From positions 62,001-126,000 of the forward strand of contig NZ_JHZC01000010.1 in the NCBI RefSeq assembly GCF_000621125.1: a stretch of 64,000 nt of DNA, read 5' to 3'. Positions 10,071-18,937 of the stretch are shown in pieces (positions within the stretch are counted from its first letter, which is position 1; every line of letters starts with the position of its first letter). Origin of the DNA: Maribacter antarcticus DSM 21422 (lineage in GTDB: Bacteria > Bacteroidota > Bacteroidia > Flavobacteriales > Flavobacteriaceae). A program made the position numbers and the translations under genes. The notes beneath the pieces were generated by a model. The model was not told where the DNA came from and did not search any database. It saw only the letters and a list, made by a program, of their open reading frames with translations.

Positions 10071-11630
10071 TTAGTCTTCTAAACCTCCCTTACGCTCGGG
10101 GCTCCTTGGTGTAGGCCAAACAAGGGGCTCACCAGTTCTGCGATTTTTTCCAATCAAAGTAGCTTTTTCACGCGATGTTTTTTCAGGATCTTCGGAGGCC
10201 ATATAGGCCATAATTGCCGTAAGAATGGCATTGCTGCGCACATCGTCAAAAACAATTTTATCGTAGGTGTCTAAATTGGTATGCCAAGTGTAGTTCCAAT
10301 AACTCCAACTCAGTGAGCTGAGGGAAAACGCAGGAGCACCTGCAGCTACAAAAGAAGCATAATCGGAGCCACCGCCAGCAGGGCTGCCTGGAAAGGTCGT
10401 TTTAATATGTTTTTTTATGTCTTCCGGAACAGGTTCCAACCATTTACCAAGATAATCATAGGCATGTAAAAAGCCTTGTCCCGAAAGGCGTACTACCCGT
10501 CCCGTTCCGTTATCCTGATTAAAAACTGCCTGTACACCTCCAATAATTTTAGGATGGTCTTCTACAAAGGCTCTAGAACCATTTAGACCTTGTTCCTCGC
10601 TTCCCCAATGCCCAATAAGTATGGTTCGTTTTGGATTTGGATATACTTTTTTGAGGATACGCGCGGCTTCCATCATGGTAATTGTTCCTGTTCCATTATC
10701 GGTTGCGCCGGTTGCGCCGTCCCAAGAATCAAAATGGGCAGAGAGGATTACATACTCATCTGGGAACTCTATTCCCGGTATGGTAGCAATGGTATTGAAT
10801 GTCGGTACTTCACCTAACTCCTTTGATTCTGTTACGATTTTAATTTGTGGTTGCGCTCCGCTTTCTACCATTCGGTACAACATTCCATAATCTTCTAAGG
10901 ATAGGTCTACCACAGGAACTTTATCGGTGCCTGCGCTAAATATTTTATTGGCACCAAATCCATTAGACCATCGTGACTGGGCTATACCTACGGCGCCCGC
11001 CTGTTCCAAAACCTTGTTTAATGTTCTGCTGGAATACCCAGTATTGTTCACGTTTTCACGCCATGCTTTTTCTTGGGCATCACGTTCTGTTTTCATGTTT
11101 TCAAAGGATTTCTCGGTTGCAAACTCTTCCCAGTTATAATCTGGTCTTCCTGTGGGTTGCAACATGCTTACCATTACAATTTTACCCTTTACATTAGGCA
11201 GCCATGAAACAAAGGCTAAGGAGTCGGCAATTGTTGGCAGGGTAATCAAAGAAGCGGTAACGCCTTTTTTACTGGTACTTGGATTCCAAGCCAATTGAGT
11301 AGCATGCAAGGATGCGATGCGTGGTGAAACCATATCTACATGGGTAATGCCGCGTTCCCAGCCACGCCATGTGCCCCATTCTTGGTTTTCGGCAGCGATA
11401 CCCCAGGTTGCATATTCTTTAACTGCCCAATCATGTGCTGTTTTCATTTGTGGCGTACCGACCAATCTTGGTCCGTTTACGTCCATTAACTCGTGGGCCA
11501 GTCGTTCTAATTGTGAATTTTCATTGGCTTCTTTCTCAATAGCGGCCACGATATCAGATGTGGTTTGTGACCAAGAAGGAGTAGTAATAAACAATAATGA
11601 TAATAGAAGGGTAGTGGTTATTTTTTTCAT
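10071..11630 (-). CDS. Exported M28 family metallopeptidase
   Basis: The ATG at 11630 is preferred over one 24 bp upstream because it gives a clean signal peptide (MKKITTTLLLSLLF, cleavage after SWS). The mature part has a PA-like insert and an M28 catalytic domain. Ligands (numbered from this start) are His299 in SAHFDSW, Asp311 in GATDNGTG, Glu345-346 in WGSEEQGLNGS, Asp373 in FNQDNGTG, and a late His in YTWHTNLDTYD. It is about 519 residues, usual for this group of carboxypeptidase Q-like enzymes. It is the last gene of the minus-strand run that begins near 17983, 57 bp after the amidohydrolase. Confidence 0.9.
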   Translation of the reverse strand: MKKITTTLLLSLLFITTPSWSQTTSDIVAAIEKEANENSQLERLAHELMDVNGPRLVGTPQMKTAHDWAVKEYATWGIAAENQEWGTWRGWERGITHVDMVSPRIASLHATQLAWNPSTSKKGVTASLITLPTIADSLAFVSWLPNVKGKIVMVSMLQPTGRPDYNWEEFATEKSFENMKTERDAQEKAWRENVNNTGYSSRTLNKVLEQAGAVGIAQSRWSNGFGANKIFSAGTDKVPVVDLSLEDYGMLYRMVESGAQPQIKIVTESKELGEVPTFNTIATIPGIEFPDEYVILSAHFDSWDGATGATDNGTGTITMMEAARILKKVYPNPKRTILIGHWGSEEQGLNGSRAFVEDHPKIIGGVQAVFNQDNGTGRVVRLSGQGFLHAYDYLGKWLEPVPEDIKKHIKTTFPGSPAGGGSDYASFVAAGAPAFSLSSLSWSYWNYTWHTNLDTYDKIVFDDVRSNAILTAIMAYMASEDPEKTSREKATLIGKNRRTGEPLVWPTPRSPERKGGLED

Positions 11631-11687
11631 GTTTTCATTCGTTAATTGCAACACCGTAAGTTAGTTATTTTAAGATAAAGTAGTGCT

Positions 11688-13142
11688 TCAAGGTTTATCT
11701 TTTAATAGTACATCCAACTGCATTCTGTTAAAGGCTTTTCCTTGTTTAATTACCGTATTAATTTGTTTTGTATTGTTTATGTTTTCTAATGGGTTGGCAT
11801 CTAATAGGACAAGATCTGCCCACATATTTTCTTTAATATTTCCAAGCTCTTTTTCCATATTAAAATAAATGGCAGGATTTACTGTGGCTGTTTTAAGTGC
11901 CTCTAAAGGGCTTAATCCTGCCTTAACTAACATGGCGAGTTCATCATGCAGACTAAACCCTGGTGTTAATAAAAAAATAGGGCAATCTGTACCTGCCATA
12001 ATACCTATTTCTGCTTTATGTATTTTGCCAACCATATTTAAGGACCAATTTGCATATTTTTTACGGAACGGTGTTATTTCCATAGCTAAGATTTGTTTGG
12101 ATGTTTCTTTCCAATTCTGTTGTATGGCTTCAGGTAAATGAGCGTAGCTCGCTACCGTTTCTGCTTTCGTAAAATGTTGGTTTACGAGTCCAGTGTTCAA
12201 AGCTAAAGTAGGGATTTGCCACGTTTGATTTTTTGCCAAAACCTTTAATATCTCATCTGCCTTGCTTTCATCGTAGTTTTTAATAGCTATTTCTCTTTGT
12301 AGCTGGTGAATTTTACTTCGTAATATACCACCGGCACTATCTTTTTCTGCTAGTAATAAGTTCCTTCTTTCTTCCAATAATTCATCAGCATTTGATGCAC
12401 AAGATAATTCTAGATTACGAAGATGCTCCATACTATTTAAACCGGCATTGGAGGCACTTACCACATCCATACTTAAGGGGACATGACCTGTTACTTTTAG
12501 TCCTTTTTCATTACCCAATTTGGTTATGGCTCTAAATTGTTTTTCCGTAAGCATCTCATAGACTTTTAATAAGTCTATCCCCAACGCATCAAGCTCATTA
12601 ACTTTGTTTTGTGCATCTTCTACCGATGCTAAACCGACAGAAAGGGGTGGATGACCAAGATCACTGCCATCATATACGTTAGGTAAACCGTCTAGTAGCG
12701 GGCCTGCAATCATTACCCTAGGGGACTCTGTTGGATGTTCTAAAGATCTGTCCTTCCATTTTTTTACAAAATCGATCCTGCCTCCAGTATCTCTTACACT
12801 GGTGATGCCATATCCCAAAAATAAATTAAACATACTCGGGGCCAGCTCCTCTATATAAGCAAAATGAACATGAGCATCCCAAAGCCCGGGAATAAGAAAT
12901 TTTCCAGTACCATCTATAATATTGTTTTTAGGTGATAATTTAAGTTCGGTTGCTGTAACCACCTTATATATTTTTTCATCCCTAATAAGTACCGTTTTAT
13001 TTGCTATCAAACCCTTTTCTGGGTCTATCAAGGAGACATTTTCAATACAAAGGGTGTCTTCAAAGTATTCTCCTTTTGGTACACAGCTTGAAAAAAATAA
13101 GATTGATATTAGAATGGCTAAGGAAACTCTAGTTTTAATCAT
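11688..13142 (-). CDS. Lipoprotein amidohydrolase
   Basis: The protein has 484 residues. The N-terminal lipobox (LFFSSC, lipidation at Cys20) places it on a membrane facing the periplasm. It belongs to the amidohydrolase superfamily: His91-x-His93 in DAHVHF, a Lys in DLLKVYEM, His in VTGHVPLS and in SMEHLRN, and the metal Asp in GTDCP. This pattern resembles imidazolonepropionase/prolidase-like members, so a cyclic or peptidyl amide is a likely substrate, but this is inference. It is tightly packed with the M20 hydrolase gene upstream (9 bp gap). Confidence 0.9.
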   Translation of the reverse strand: MIKTRVSLAILISILFFSSCVPKGEYFEDTLCIENVSLIDPEKGLIANKTVLIRDEKIYKVVTATELKLSPKNNIIDGTGKFLIPGLWDAHVHFAYIEELAPSMFNLFLGYGITSVRDTGGRIDFVKKWKDRSLEHPTESPRVMIAGPLLDGLPNVYDGSDLGHPPLSVGLASVEDAQNKVNELDALGIDLLKVYEMLTEKQFRAITKLGNEKGLKVTGHVPLSMDVVSASNAGLNSMEHLRNLELSCASNADELLEERRNLLLAEKDSAGGILRSKIHQLQREIAIKNYDESKADEILKVLAKNQTWQIPTLALNTGLVNQHFTKAETVASYAHLPEAIQQNWKETSKQILAMEITPFRKKYANWSLNMVGKIHKAEIGIMAGTDCPIFLLTPGFSLHDELAMLVKAGLSPLEALKTATVNPAIYFNMEKELGNIKENMWADLVLLDANPLENINNTKQINTVIKQGKAFNRMQLDVLLKDKP

Positions 13143-13151
13143 TTTTTAAGC

Positions 13152-14447
13152 TTAGTCTAAATTTTTATCTAAGGATAGAATAGTGTTTAATAATACATTT
13201 GCGCCGTTTGCCATATCAGTAGCGGAACTGAATTCTTTAGGAGAATGGCTGATACCTCCTTTGCTTGGTATAAATATCATTCCAGTTGGGGCAATGAGCG
13301 CCATATCTTGTGCATCATGTCCGGCACCACTTGGCATTCTCTTCGTTGTAAGACCAAGTTGCGAAGCTGATGAAGCAATTTCATCCTGAATAGCGGCTGT
13401 CATAATTGCTGGGTCAGCTGTTGTATCTAGAGGTCGCAATTCAATTTGCACATTGGAAGCCTTTGCGATTTCCTTGGCTCTAGTTTTGATAGCTTCATAT
13501 ACTTTCTCTATCATTTCTAATGATAGGTCGCGAATCTCGAGACTCGTTACCACCTTACCGGGAATCACATTAGGTGCGCCTGGTTCCGCTTTGATTTTAC
13601 CAACAGTTCCTACTTGGGCACCCTCAAAACTACTAGTTACCTCATTTACAGCAACAATAAATTTTGCTGCTGCCAACAAAGCATCTTGTCTTGCGTTCAT
13701 TGGAGTGGTGCCTGCGTGGTTAGCAAAACCGGTAAATTCAACCTCCCACCAAGCAAGTCCTACAATACCTTCTACGATTCCGATTTGAATATCTTCCTTT
13801 TCAAGCGTACCGCCTTGCTCTATGTGTAATTCTAAAAATGCAGCGATTTCATCTTTTTTACGAGCTACCTCCGTGATGCGCGTAGTATCCCCACCGAGTC
13901 GCATAATTCCTTCCGCCATAGAATAACCGGTTGAATTCACAATAGGCAATGCCTTTTTTCCTAAATGCCCTGCTATGGCCCTGCTTCCCATAACACCCCC
14001 TTCCTCATTGGAGAAAATTATAATTTCCAAGGGGTGCTTTGTTTGGATTTTATTTTCGTTCAATATCATTAGAACTTCAATAGCTGCCATGGAACCTACG
14101 CAGCCATCGTAGTTTCCTCCATTAGGTACCCTGTCTATATGCGAGCCAAAAGAAATTGGTTTTTTGCTAGGGTCCGTTCCTTTTCTGATTCCTATTACGT
14201 TACCTGCAAAATCGATATGGGTTTCTAGTCCCATTTCCTTTAATTGAGAAATCACCCATTGTTGTGCGGCAAGATCTGCATCACTAAAAGCAACCCGTTC
14301 TGTTTGCCCGTTTTCCTGAATACCAAATTGAGCCAAGTCCATAATCCGTTTTTCCAATCGGGCTTGATTAACGGTCAGTTGAGCTTGGAGAAAAATTGAA
14401 GTGGTGATGAAGCTAAAAGCGAGTAAAAGTCTTTTGGAATTTATCAT
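13152..14447 (-). CDS. Exported M20 hydrolase, N-carbamoyl amino acid hydrolase type
   Basis: The protein has 431 residues with a signal peptide (cleavage near LQAQ, about residue 23). M20 dimetal ligands are visible: His103 in GSHIDR, Asp114 in NYDG, Glu148/149 in SNEEGG, His in ELHIEQG near residue 212, and His in SGAGHDAQD. The family hydrolyses N-carbamoyl amino acids, allantoate or ureidoglycolate. Family members are normally cytoplasmic, so the signal peptide is unusual. The surrounding genes suggest it works on an exported step of the same pathway. The exact substrate is unknown. Confidence 0.88.
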   Translation of the reverse strand: MINSKRLLLAFSFITTSIFLQAQLTVNQARLEKRIMDLAQFGIQENGQTERVAFSDADLAAQQWVISQLKEMGLETHIDFAGNVIGIRKGTDPSKKPISFGSHIDRVPNGGNYDGCVGSMAAIEVLMILNENKIQTKHPLEIIIFSNEEGGVMGSRAIAGHLGKKALPIVNSTGYSMAEGIMRLGGDTTRITEVARKKDEIAAFLELHIEQGGTLEKEDIQIGIVEGIVGLAWWEVEFTGFANHAGTTPMNARQDALLAAAKFIVAVNEVTSSFEGAQVGTVGKIKAEPGAPNVIPGKVVTSLEIRDLSLEMIEKVYEAIKTRAKEIAKASNVQIELRPLDTTADPAIMTAAIQDEIASSASQLGLTTKRMPSGAGHDAQDMALIAPTGMIFIPSKGGISHSPKEFSSATDMANGANVLLNTILSLDKNLD

Positions 14448-14463
14448 GCTAATTTTAGTTTAT

Positions 14464-15417
14464 TTACAGTTCTTTTCTGTTGTAAATACAAAATTCCATA
14501 GGTTCTTCACCTCGTAAAATAGCCAAGGTGTTTTCTACCGTCACGGCGCACATTTTTGTATAAGTTGTACTTGTTAAGCTTCCTAAATGTGCGGTAACTA
14601 AAACATTTTCTAACTGTAAAAGAGGTTCGGAACTTAGCGGAGGTTCATCGGCCAATACATCTGCAGCAAATCCGCCAATTTTTTTTTTAATTAGCATCGT
14701 ATAAAGCGCATCTTGGTCTATTATTTTTCCTCTTGCTGTATTAATCAATAAGGCCGTCGGTTTCATTTTTGATAGGGCAGTTGCATCAATCAAACGCTCT
14801 GTTGTAGAAGTTAAGGGAAGATGCAGACTAATACTGTCTGATGTTTTTAAAAGGTCTTCAAAAGAAACAAAAGGGTAGGGCACTGTTTCTTTCGAGGCAC
14901 TCCAATAGATTACGTTCATTCCCAAGGCTGTTGCGATTTTAGCAACCTTTTTACCTATGTTCCCCATACCAACAATTCCTAAGGTTTTGCTATGACTTTC
15001 ATCACCTACATAGCTGTTGCGGTCTGCCCATCTTCCTTCTTTGGTCATGGTAACGGTACTGTACAAATTACGTTGTAACATCAATAAAAGGGCAATGGTA
15101 TGTTCTGCAATGGTATCTGCGTTTGAATTTGGGGCATTTACTACTTTAATATTTTTTTTGGTTGCTGCTATGACATCAATATTATCTAAACCTACTCCAC
15201 AACGTGAAATTACTTTTAGGTCAGGCAGTTGTTCCAATAAGCTACTATCAACTTGACCTTTACCGCGTGTTATGATGGCGTCTATAGAGTGATTGGCAAT
15301 TTGATTTTTTAATGAAGATTTATCAAAACCAGTCAGGACATTTACATCTTGGGCTTTTTCTAACATAAGCATAGCTTCATCAGTAATTGTTTCTAATAAG
15401 AGGATGTTTTTACTCAT
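14464..15417 (-). CDS. D-2-hydroxyacid dehydrogenase, NAD-dependent
   Basis: The start MSKNILLLET at 15417 is chosen, because a longer ORF extends into the upstream gene without support. The product is about 317 residues with the two-domain D-2-hydroxyacid dehydrogenase layout. The NAD-binding site is GIVGMGNIGKKVA, and catalytic Arg, Glu and His are in NTARGKI, VLADEPP and VTAHLGS. This superfamily reduces 2-keto acids or oxidises hydroxyacids (3-phosphoglycerate, hydroxypyruvate, formate and others). Only 1 bp separates its start from the stop of the VOC gene. It probably handles an acid made by the enolase-superfamily enzyme. Confidence 0.9.
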   Translation of the reverse strand: MSKNILLLETITDEAMLMLEKAQDVNVLTGFDKSSLKNQIANHSIDAIITRGKGQVDSSLLEQLPDLKVISRCGVGLDNIDVIAATKKNIKVVNAPNSNADTIAEHTIALLLMLQRNLYSTVTMTKEGRWADRNSYVGDESHSKTLGIVGMGNIGKKVAKIATALGMNVIYWSASKETVPYPFVSFEDLLKTSDSISLHLPLTSTTERLIDATALSKMKPTALLINTARGKIIDQDALYTMLIKKKIGGFAADVLADEPPLSSEPLLQLENVLVTAHLGSLTSTTYTKMCAVTVENTLAILRGEEPMEFCIYNRKEL

Positions 15418-15418
15418 T

Positions 15419-15904
15419 TTATTTATGGTAAAGTGTGGCGTCCTTAGTTTTATATCCCCGGAAATCATTTCTTCCTGATACATAAATACCCTCTTGAAAT
15501 AATTCGTCTTTGAATATTTTTCGATCGATATCGGCATCGGGCGCGCATGAAATCTCTATTAGGTTGCCCGAGGGGTCCCTAACGAACATTTGAATTGGGC
15601 CATCGGGTAACTGGCGCACATGTCCCCATGGTTTTATATCGATAATACCCAGTTCTTTCATTCGATAGAAAATCGTATTGATATCATCAACTTCCACACA
15701 AATATGTCCGCGGAAGGAGTATGCATCTTTCCATTCCGTTAAGTGTAGCTGTTGTTCTTCATTGAACTTAAAAAAGGCTGTGGGATAATCAAAAAGAAAG
15801 GCCGGAATGGGTTCTAAGCCCAACTCATGTTCGTAAAATTTGCAGGCTTCCTCTAAGTTGCTCACGACTAAAGCCACGTGATTTATTTGAATTGCTTTTG
15901 CCAT
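15419..15904 (-). CDS. VOC family protein, glyoxalase/dioxygenase-like
   Basis: The protein has 161 residues. The VOC fold shows in NHVALVVSNLEEACKFYEHE at the N-terminus and in RGHICVEVDD and DPSGNLIEIS later. Candidate metal ligands are His9, His in RGHICV and Glu in LIEIS. The fold covers glyoxalases, epimerases and extradiol dioxygenases, so no reaction can be assigned. Genes on both sides are 1-3 bp away, so it is firmly inside the operon and likely acts on an intermediate of that pathway. Confidence 0.85.
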   Translation of the reverse strand: MAKAIQINHVALVVSNLEEACKFYEHELGLEPIPAFLFDYPTAFFKFNEEQQLHLTEWKDAYSFRGHICVEVDDINTIFYRMKELGIIDIKPWGHVRQLPDGPIQMFVRDPSGNLIEISCAPDADIDRKIFKDELFQEGIYVSGRNDFRGYKTKDATLYHK

Positions 15905-15907
15905 ACG

Positions 15908-17071
15908 TTATTGTTTGAATTCGTTTACAAAATCCCAGTTTGGGGTCAGCCCTAAGCCGGGTCTATTGGGTTCAGGGAGCATGCCGTTGGCATCTACGCT
16001 TATTTGTTCCTCCACTAAGTCATACATCATGGGGTTTCCGCCTAAGGAAAACTCAATCACATTGGCCGATGGCGATGCAAAGGCAACAGAAACACCAGCC
16101 ATAAAGGAAAAGGCCGAGCCCCAACAGTGAGGAGCGAGTTCCAGTTGATAGGCATGTGCTAATTGCGCAACGCGCATGGATTCGGTAATCCCGCCAATAA
16201 TGGCACAATCAGGTTGTAGCACATCCAAGGCGCGTTCTGCAATTAGGTCGCGCACGTCAAAAGCGGTATACTCACTTTCGCCTGCGGCAATTGGAATATG
16301 GGTGCTGGCGCGTACTTCCGCCGTGCCTATTTTATTATCCGGACTGATGGGTTCTTCAAACCAATATAGGTTGTAATCGGCCACGCCCTTACAAAATTGT
16401 TTTGCCTCTGGAACGCTAAACGTACCATGTGCATCAGTCATTAATTTTATATGGCTAGGAAGTGCTTCTCGCGCCGCTTTTACGCGATCAATGCTGGCTT
16501 GAACAGTTTCGTCCATAATCCCCACACGCATTTTTACGCCGGAGAATCCTTTAGTAGTGTAGGAGAGAAGCTGTTCGCCAATAGCATCTACCTTAGCCCA
16601 ACCGCCACTGGCGTAGGCAGGCATTTTATCCCTGCAGCTACCGCCCAAAAGTTCTACCACAGGCACGCCCAAAGCCTTGCCTTTCAAATCCCATAGGGCA
16701 GTATCTATACCACTCATGGCCGATACGGTTAATCCACGCCTTCCCAAAATAGGAAATTTCCTTCCTCTTGAGAGTGCGTAGTGGTCTCTTGTTCCATTAT
16801 ATATATGTTCCCAAATTCTGGAAATATGGCGCGCATCTTTACCGAGCAATATGGGTTTAATTTCGTTTTCTATACAGCTAACGATACTTGCGCAGGAGCC
16901 GGAGGAACCTACGGCAGCCTTTGCCTCCCCAAAACCTTGAAGACCAGAATCGGTTGTAACGACCACCAGGGTCATATCAAAATTTGTCAATAGTCCATAA
17001 TCGGAAAAATGTTGTTTTTCTTTGGGAATGGGGCATCGTAGCCAAAAAGCTTCTACGTTGGTTATTTTCAT
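15908..17071 (-). CDS. Enolase-superfamily sugar-acid dehydratase/racemase
   Basis: The protein has 387 residues. It has the mandelate racemase subgroup layout: an N-terminal capping domain and a TIM barrel with Lys180-x-Arg182 (VKMRVG), metal ligands Asp213 (TDAHG), Glu239 (WFEEP) and Glu265 (GESEY), and the Asp288/His315 dyad (QPDCAI, APHCWG). A His/Asp dyad is typical of acid-sugar dehydratases in this subgroup. The K-x-R motif rather than K-x-K points away from mandelate racemase itself. The most likely reaction is dehydration of an aldonate or related hydroxyacid. It is followed 3 bp later by the VOC gene. Confidence 0.9.
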   Translation of the reverse strand: MKITNVEAFWLRCPIPKEKQHFSDYGLLTNFDMTLVVVTTDSGLQGFGEAKAAVGSSGSCASIVSCIENEIKPILLGKDARHISRIWEHIYNGTRDHYALSRGRKFPILGRRGLTVSAMSGIDTALWDLKGKALGVPVVELLGGSCRDKMPAYASGGWAKVDAIGEQLLSYTTKGFSGVKMRVGIMDETVQASIDRVKAAREALPSHIKLMTDAHGTFSVPEAKQFCKGVADYNLYWFEEPISPDNKIGTAEVRASTHIPIAAGESEYTAFDVRDLIAERALDVLQPDCAIIGGITESMRVAQLAHAYQLELAPHCWGSAFSFMAGVSVAFASPSANVIEFSLGGNPMMYDLVEEQISVDANGMLPEPNRPGLGLTPNWDFVNEFKQ

Positions 17072-17098
17072 TATGTATTGAATCTTGTTTATCTTCTA

Positions 17099-17983
17099 TT
17101 ACAAAAACGGCTTCAGCGTATTTATTGATTTTTTAGTCAGCATGGAATAAAACGCTTCTGTAACTGCAGAGCTACCATGGTCTTGTAAAAATTTGAGTTG
17201 CTCATCACTTAATCCTACGGGAGCTGTATCAATTGAATTGGGATACGGATTTGCAGGGGTGCGATCCATTGGCGGACAAAACTCTACCGATAGCACTTGA
17301 GTATAGTTTATTTCTTTTAGCGTTTCCATAATACGTTTCCAATCTAGGTGTCCCATGCCGGGTGCCATCCGATTGTTATCCGCCACATGGAAGTTGACAA
17401 GACGATTCCCTACTTTTTTTATAGTAGCGAACATATCTTCTTCCTCAAGATTCATGTGAAAGGTATCCAGACAAACGCCGCAGTTAGGTCCTACGGCCTC
17501 TGCTAGTGACAGGGCTTGTTCTCCCCGGTTAATGAAATAGGTCTCAAACCTATTGATGGGTTCAATGCCAATTTTGAGTCCGTTCGCTTCCGTATATGCA
17601 TAGACTTCTTTAATGCCTTCCACGGCCCAGTTCCATTCCTCTTCGGGTCGTGCATCTGGAACAATCTTGCCTACTGTGGCTGGAACCAGGGAAATAACGC
17701 TACCACCCAATTCCTTTACCATTTTAGCGACATCCAGAACATATTGCACTGATGTTTTTCGTTGTGCAGCATCCTTTGCGAGCATATTACGATTTTCTAG
17801 CATCAGGGTCACGGAACCCCAGCATTTGATATCATGCGCATCCAACACTACTTTTACTTTTTTAGTATCGTAGTTTTCTGGTGCACCTTGTATCTCTAGA
17901 TGCGAATATCCCATTGCGGCAATGCGGGCAATGGTGCTTTCCAAAGGTTCGGCACGCATCCAGTTATGTATGGCTAATTTCAT
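17099..17983 (-). CDS. Sugar phosphate isomerase/epimerase, TIM barrel
   Basis: The start MKLAIHNWMRAEP at 17983 is chosen over an upstream in-frame ATG at 18028 because the family normally begins with this strand. The product is 294 residues, a xylose isomerase-like barrel. Metal ligands expected for the D-tagatose 3-epimerase group appear as Glu in IEPINRFE, Asp and His in LDTFHMN, His in NFHVADN and Glu in SVEFCPP. The enzyme probably epimerises or isomerises a sugar or keto-sugar feeding the pathway. It is the 5'-most gene of the minus-strand operon. No regulator is seen upstream. Confidence 0.88.
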   Translation of the reverse strand: MKLAIHNWMRAEPLESTIARIAAMGYSHLEIQGAPENYDTKKVKVVLDAHDIKCWGSVTLMLENRNMLAKDAAQRKTSVQYVLDVAKMVKELGGSVISLVPATVGKIVPDARPEEEWNWAVEGIKEVYAYTEANGLKIGIEPINRFETYFINRGEQALSLAEAVGPNCGVCLDTFHMNLEEEDMFATIKKVGNRLVNFHVADNNRMAPGMGHLDWKRIMETLKEINYTQVLSVEFCPPMDRTPANPYPNSIDTAPVGLSDEQLKFLQDHGSSAVTEAFYSMLTKKSINTLKPFL

Positions 17984-18150
17984 TCTATTTGCGTTTTCTA
18001 AGTGGTATCTATTTGCATTAAGGAACAAGACACCTTTTAAGTTTCTACTAAAATAGTAAAAACCATTAGATATGCCGTTTATCTAATACATATGGTCTAC
18101 ATTAAAGGTAGTTGGGTATTTTCACTATCTTAGTAAAGACGTACTATAAA

Positions 18151-18279
18151 ATGGAAAATAACAGCGGAATTACAGCGACAATATCAACTGCGGTTTTAAT
18201 CGGGCTCTCCTTATTGATGATTTGGTTGTATAGAGCATATAAAAGCAAAAAATCCAAAAAAGAAGTAGAAGGCTTCTGA
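18151..18279 (+). CDS. Small single-pass membrane protein, 42 aa
   Basis: ATG at 18151 opens a 42-codon frame ending at TGA 18277-18279. A hydrophobic helix (about residues 12-28, with ISTAVLIGLSLLMIWLY) is followed by a Lys-rich tail (KSKKSKKEVEG), consistent with a single membrane segment with positive residues inside. It is divergent from the catabolic operon. No named family is recognised and it is too short for most gene callers, but the TM-plus-basic-tail pattern supports a real small protein. Confidence 0.5.
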   Translation: MENNSGITATISTAVLIGLSLLMIWLYRAYKSKKSKKEVEGF

Positions 18280-18345
18280 AAGTGCAAACAAATTTCTCTA
18301 AAAAAATTATGTTCTAGTAATGTAACAAACTACGTTATATGCTTG

Positions 18346-18375
18346 TCCCATAATATATAGATGCCCATTATGGGA
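18346..18375. repeat. 9-bp inverted repeat, hairpin or operator candidate
   Basis: TCCCATAAT (18346-18354) and ATTATGGGA (18367-18375) are exact reverse complements with a 12-bp spacer, and CCCATTATGGG is itself a palindrome. There is no T-tract, so it is probably not a strong terminator. Confidence 0.4.
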
Positions 18376-18522
18376 TTCAAAATAGAAAAATAATTGAAAT
18401 ATCTCGCAAATAAATTATTTTTAAGTAGCTGTTAGTCAGTATAAAAAACATTTACAAATGACAACAAACGATTACAAACGAAAGTAAGTATTTTGTAACC
18501 GAATCTTTTTAGGGTGTGCTTC

Positions 18523-18530
18523 TATGTTTG
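18523..18530 (+). promoter_or_regulatory. Bacteroidetes -7 promoter box for ssb
   Basis: TATGTTTG followed by C matches TAnnTTTGC exactly. It lies 58 bp upstream of the ssb ATG and would give a leader of about 50 nt. An upstream T-rich block near 18505-18510 may serve as the -33 element. Confidence 0.6.
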
Positions 18531-18588
18531 CAGTGTCGAGTCAAGGAGGCTTGATTTTAAAAACAATTTAATATTAAAATATACTATT

Positions 18589-18921
18589 ATGAACGCACTT
18601 AAAAACAGAGTACAATTGATCGGAAACTTGGGTCAAGATCCAGAAATCGTAACTTTAGATGGTGGCGCCAAATTGGCTAAATTTTCCATAGCTACCACAG
18701 ACAGTTATAAGAATGCGAAAGGAGAAAAAGTAGAGGACACGCAATGGCATAATATCGTTGCTTGGGGTAAAACGGCTGACATCGTAGAAAATTATTTGAC
18801 CAAAGGAAAGCAAGTCGCCATTGATGGTAAATTGACCCATCGCTCTTATGAAACCAAGGAAGGTGAAAAGCGTTATTTTACAGAAGTACGCTGCAATGAA
18901 TTACTGATGTTGGGGAAATAG
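18589..18921 (+). CDS. ssb: Short single-stranded DNA-binding protein
   Basis: The start MNALKNRVQLIGNLG at 18589 is chosen because this is the canonical SSB beginning. A longer ORF from 18514 includes the promoter. The OB-fold is complete: GQDPEI, FSIATTDSYKN, TQWHNIVAWGKTA, YLTKGKQVAIDGKL and YFTEVRC. The protein is only 110 residues and ends at LLMLGK, with no glycine-rich linker and no acidic DDDIPF-type tip that recruits repair partners in typical SSBs. It may therefore be an accessory SSB. A strong terminator follows and recQ comes next. Confidence 0.93.
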   Translation: MNALKNRVQLIGNLGQDPEIVTLDGGAKLAKFSIATTDSYKNAKGEKVEDTQWHNIVAWGKTADIVENYLTKGKQVAIDGKLTHRSYETKEGEKRYFTEVRCNELLMLGK

Positions 18922-18937
18922 ATGGTATCGTTCTAAC

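Larger units (their letters stand above)
18280..18588. other. Gene-free 309-bp stretch with hairpin and ssb promoter
   Basis: No plausible coding frame is seen. The AT-rich DNA contains an inverted repeat TCCCATAAT / ATTATGGGA at 18346-18375 and, near the right side, a good promoter match for the SSB gene. Nothing else is recognised here. Confidence 0.6.
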
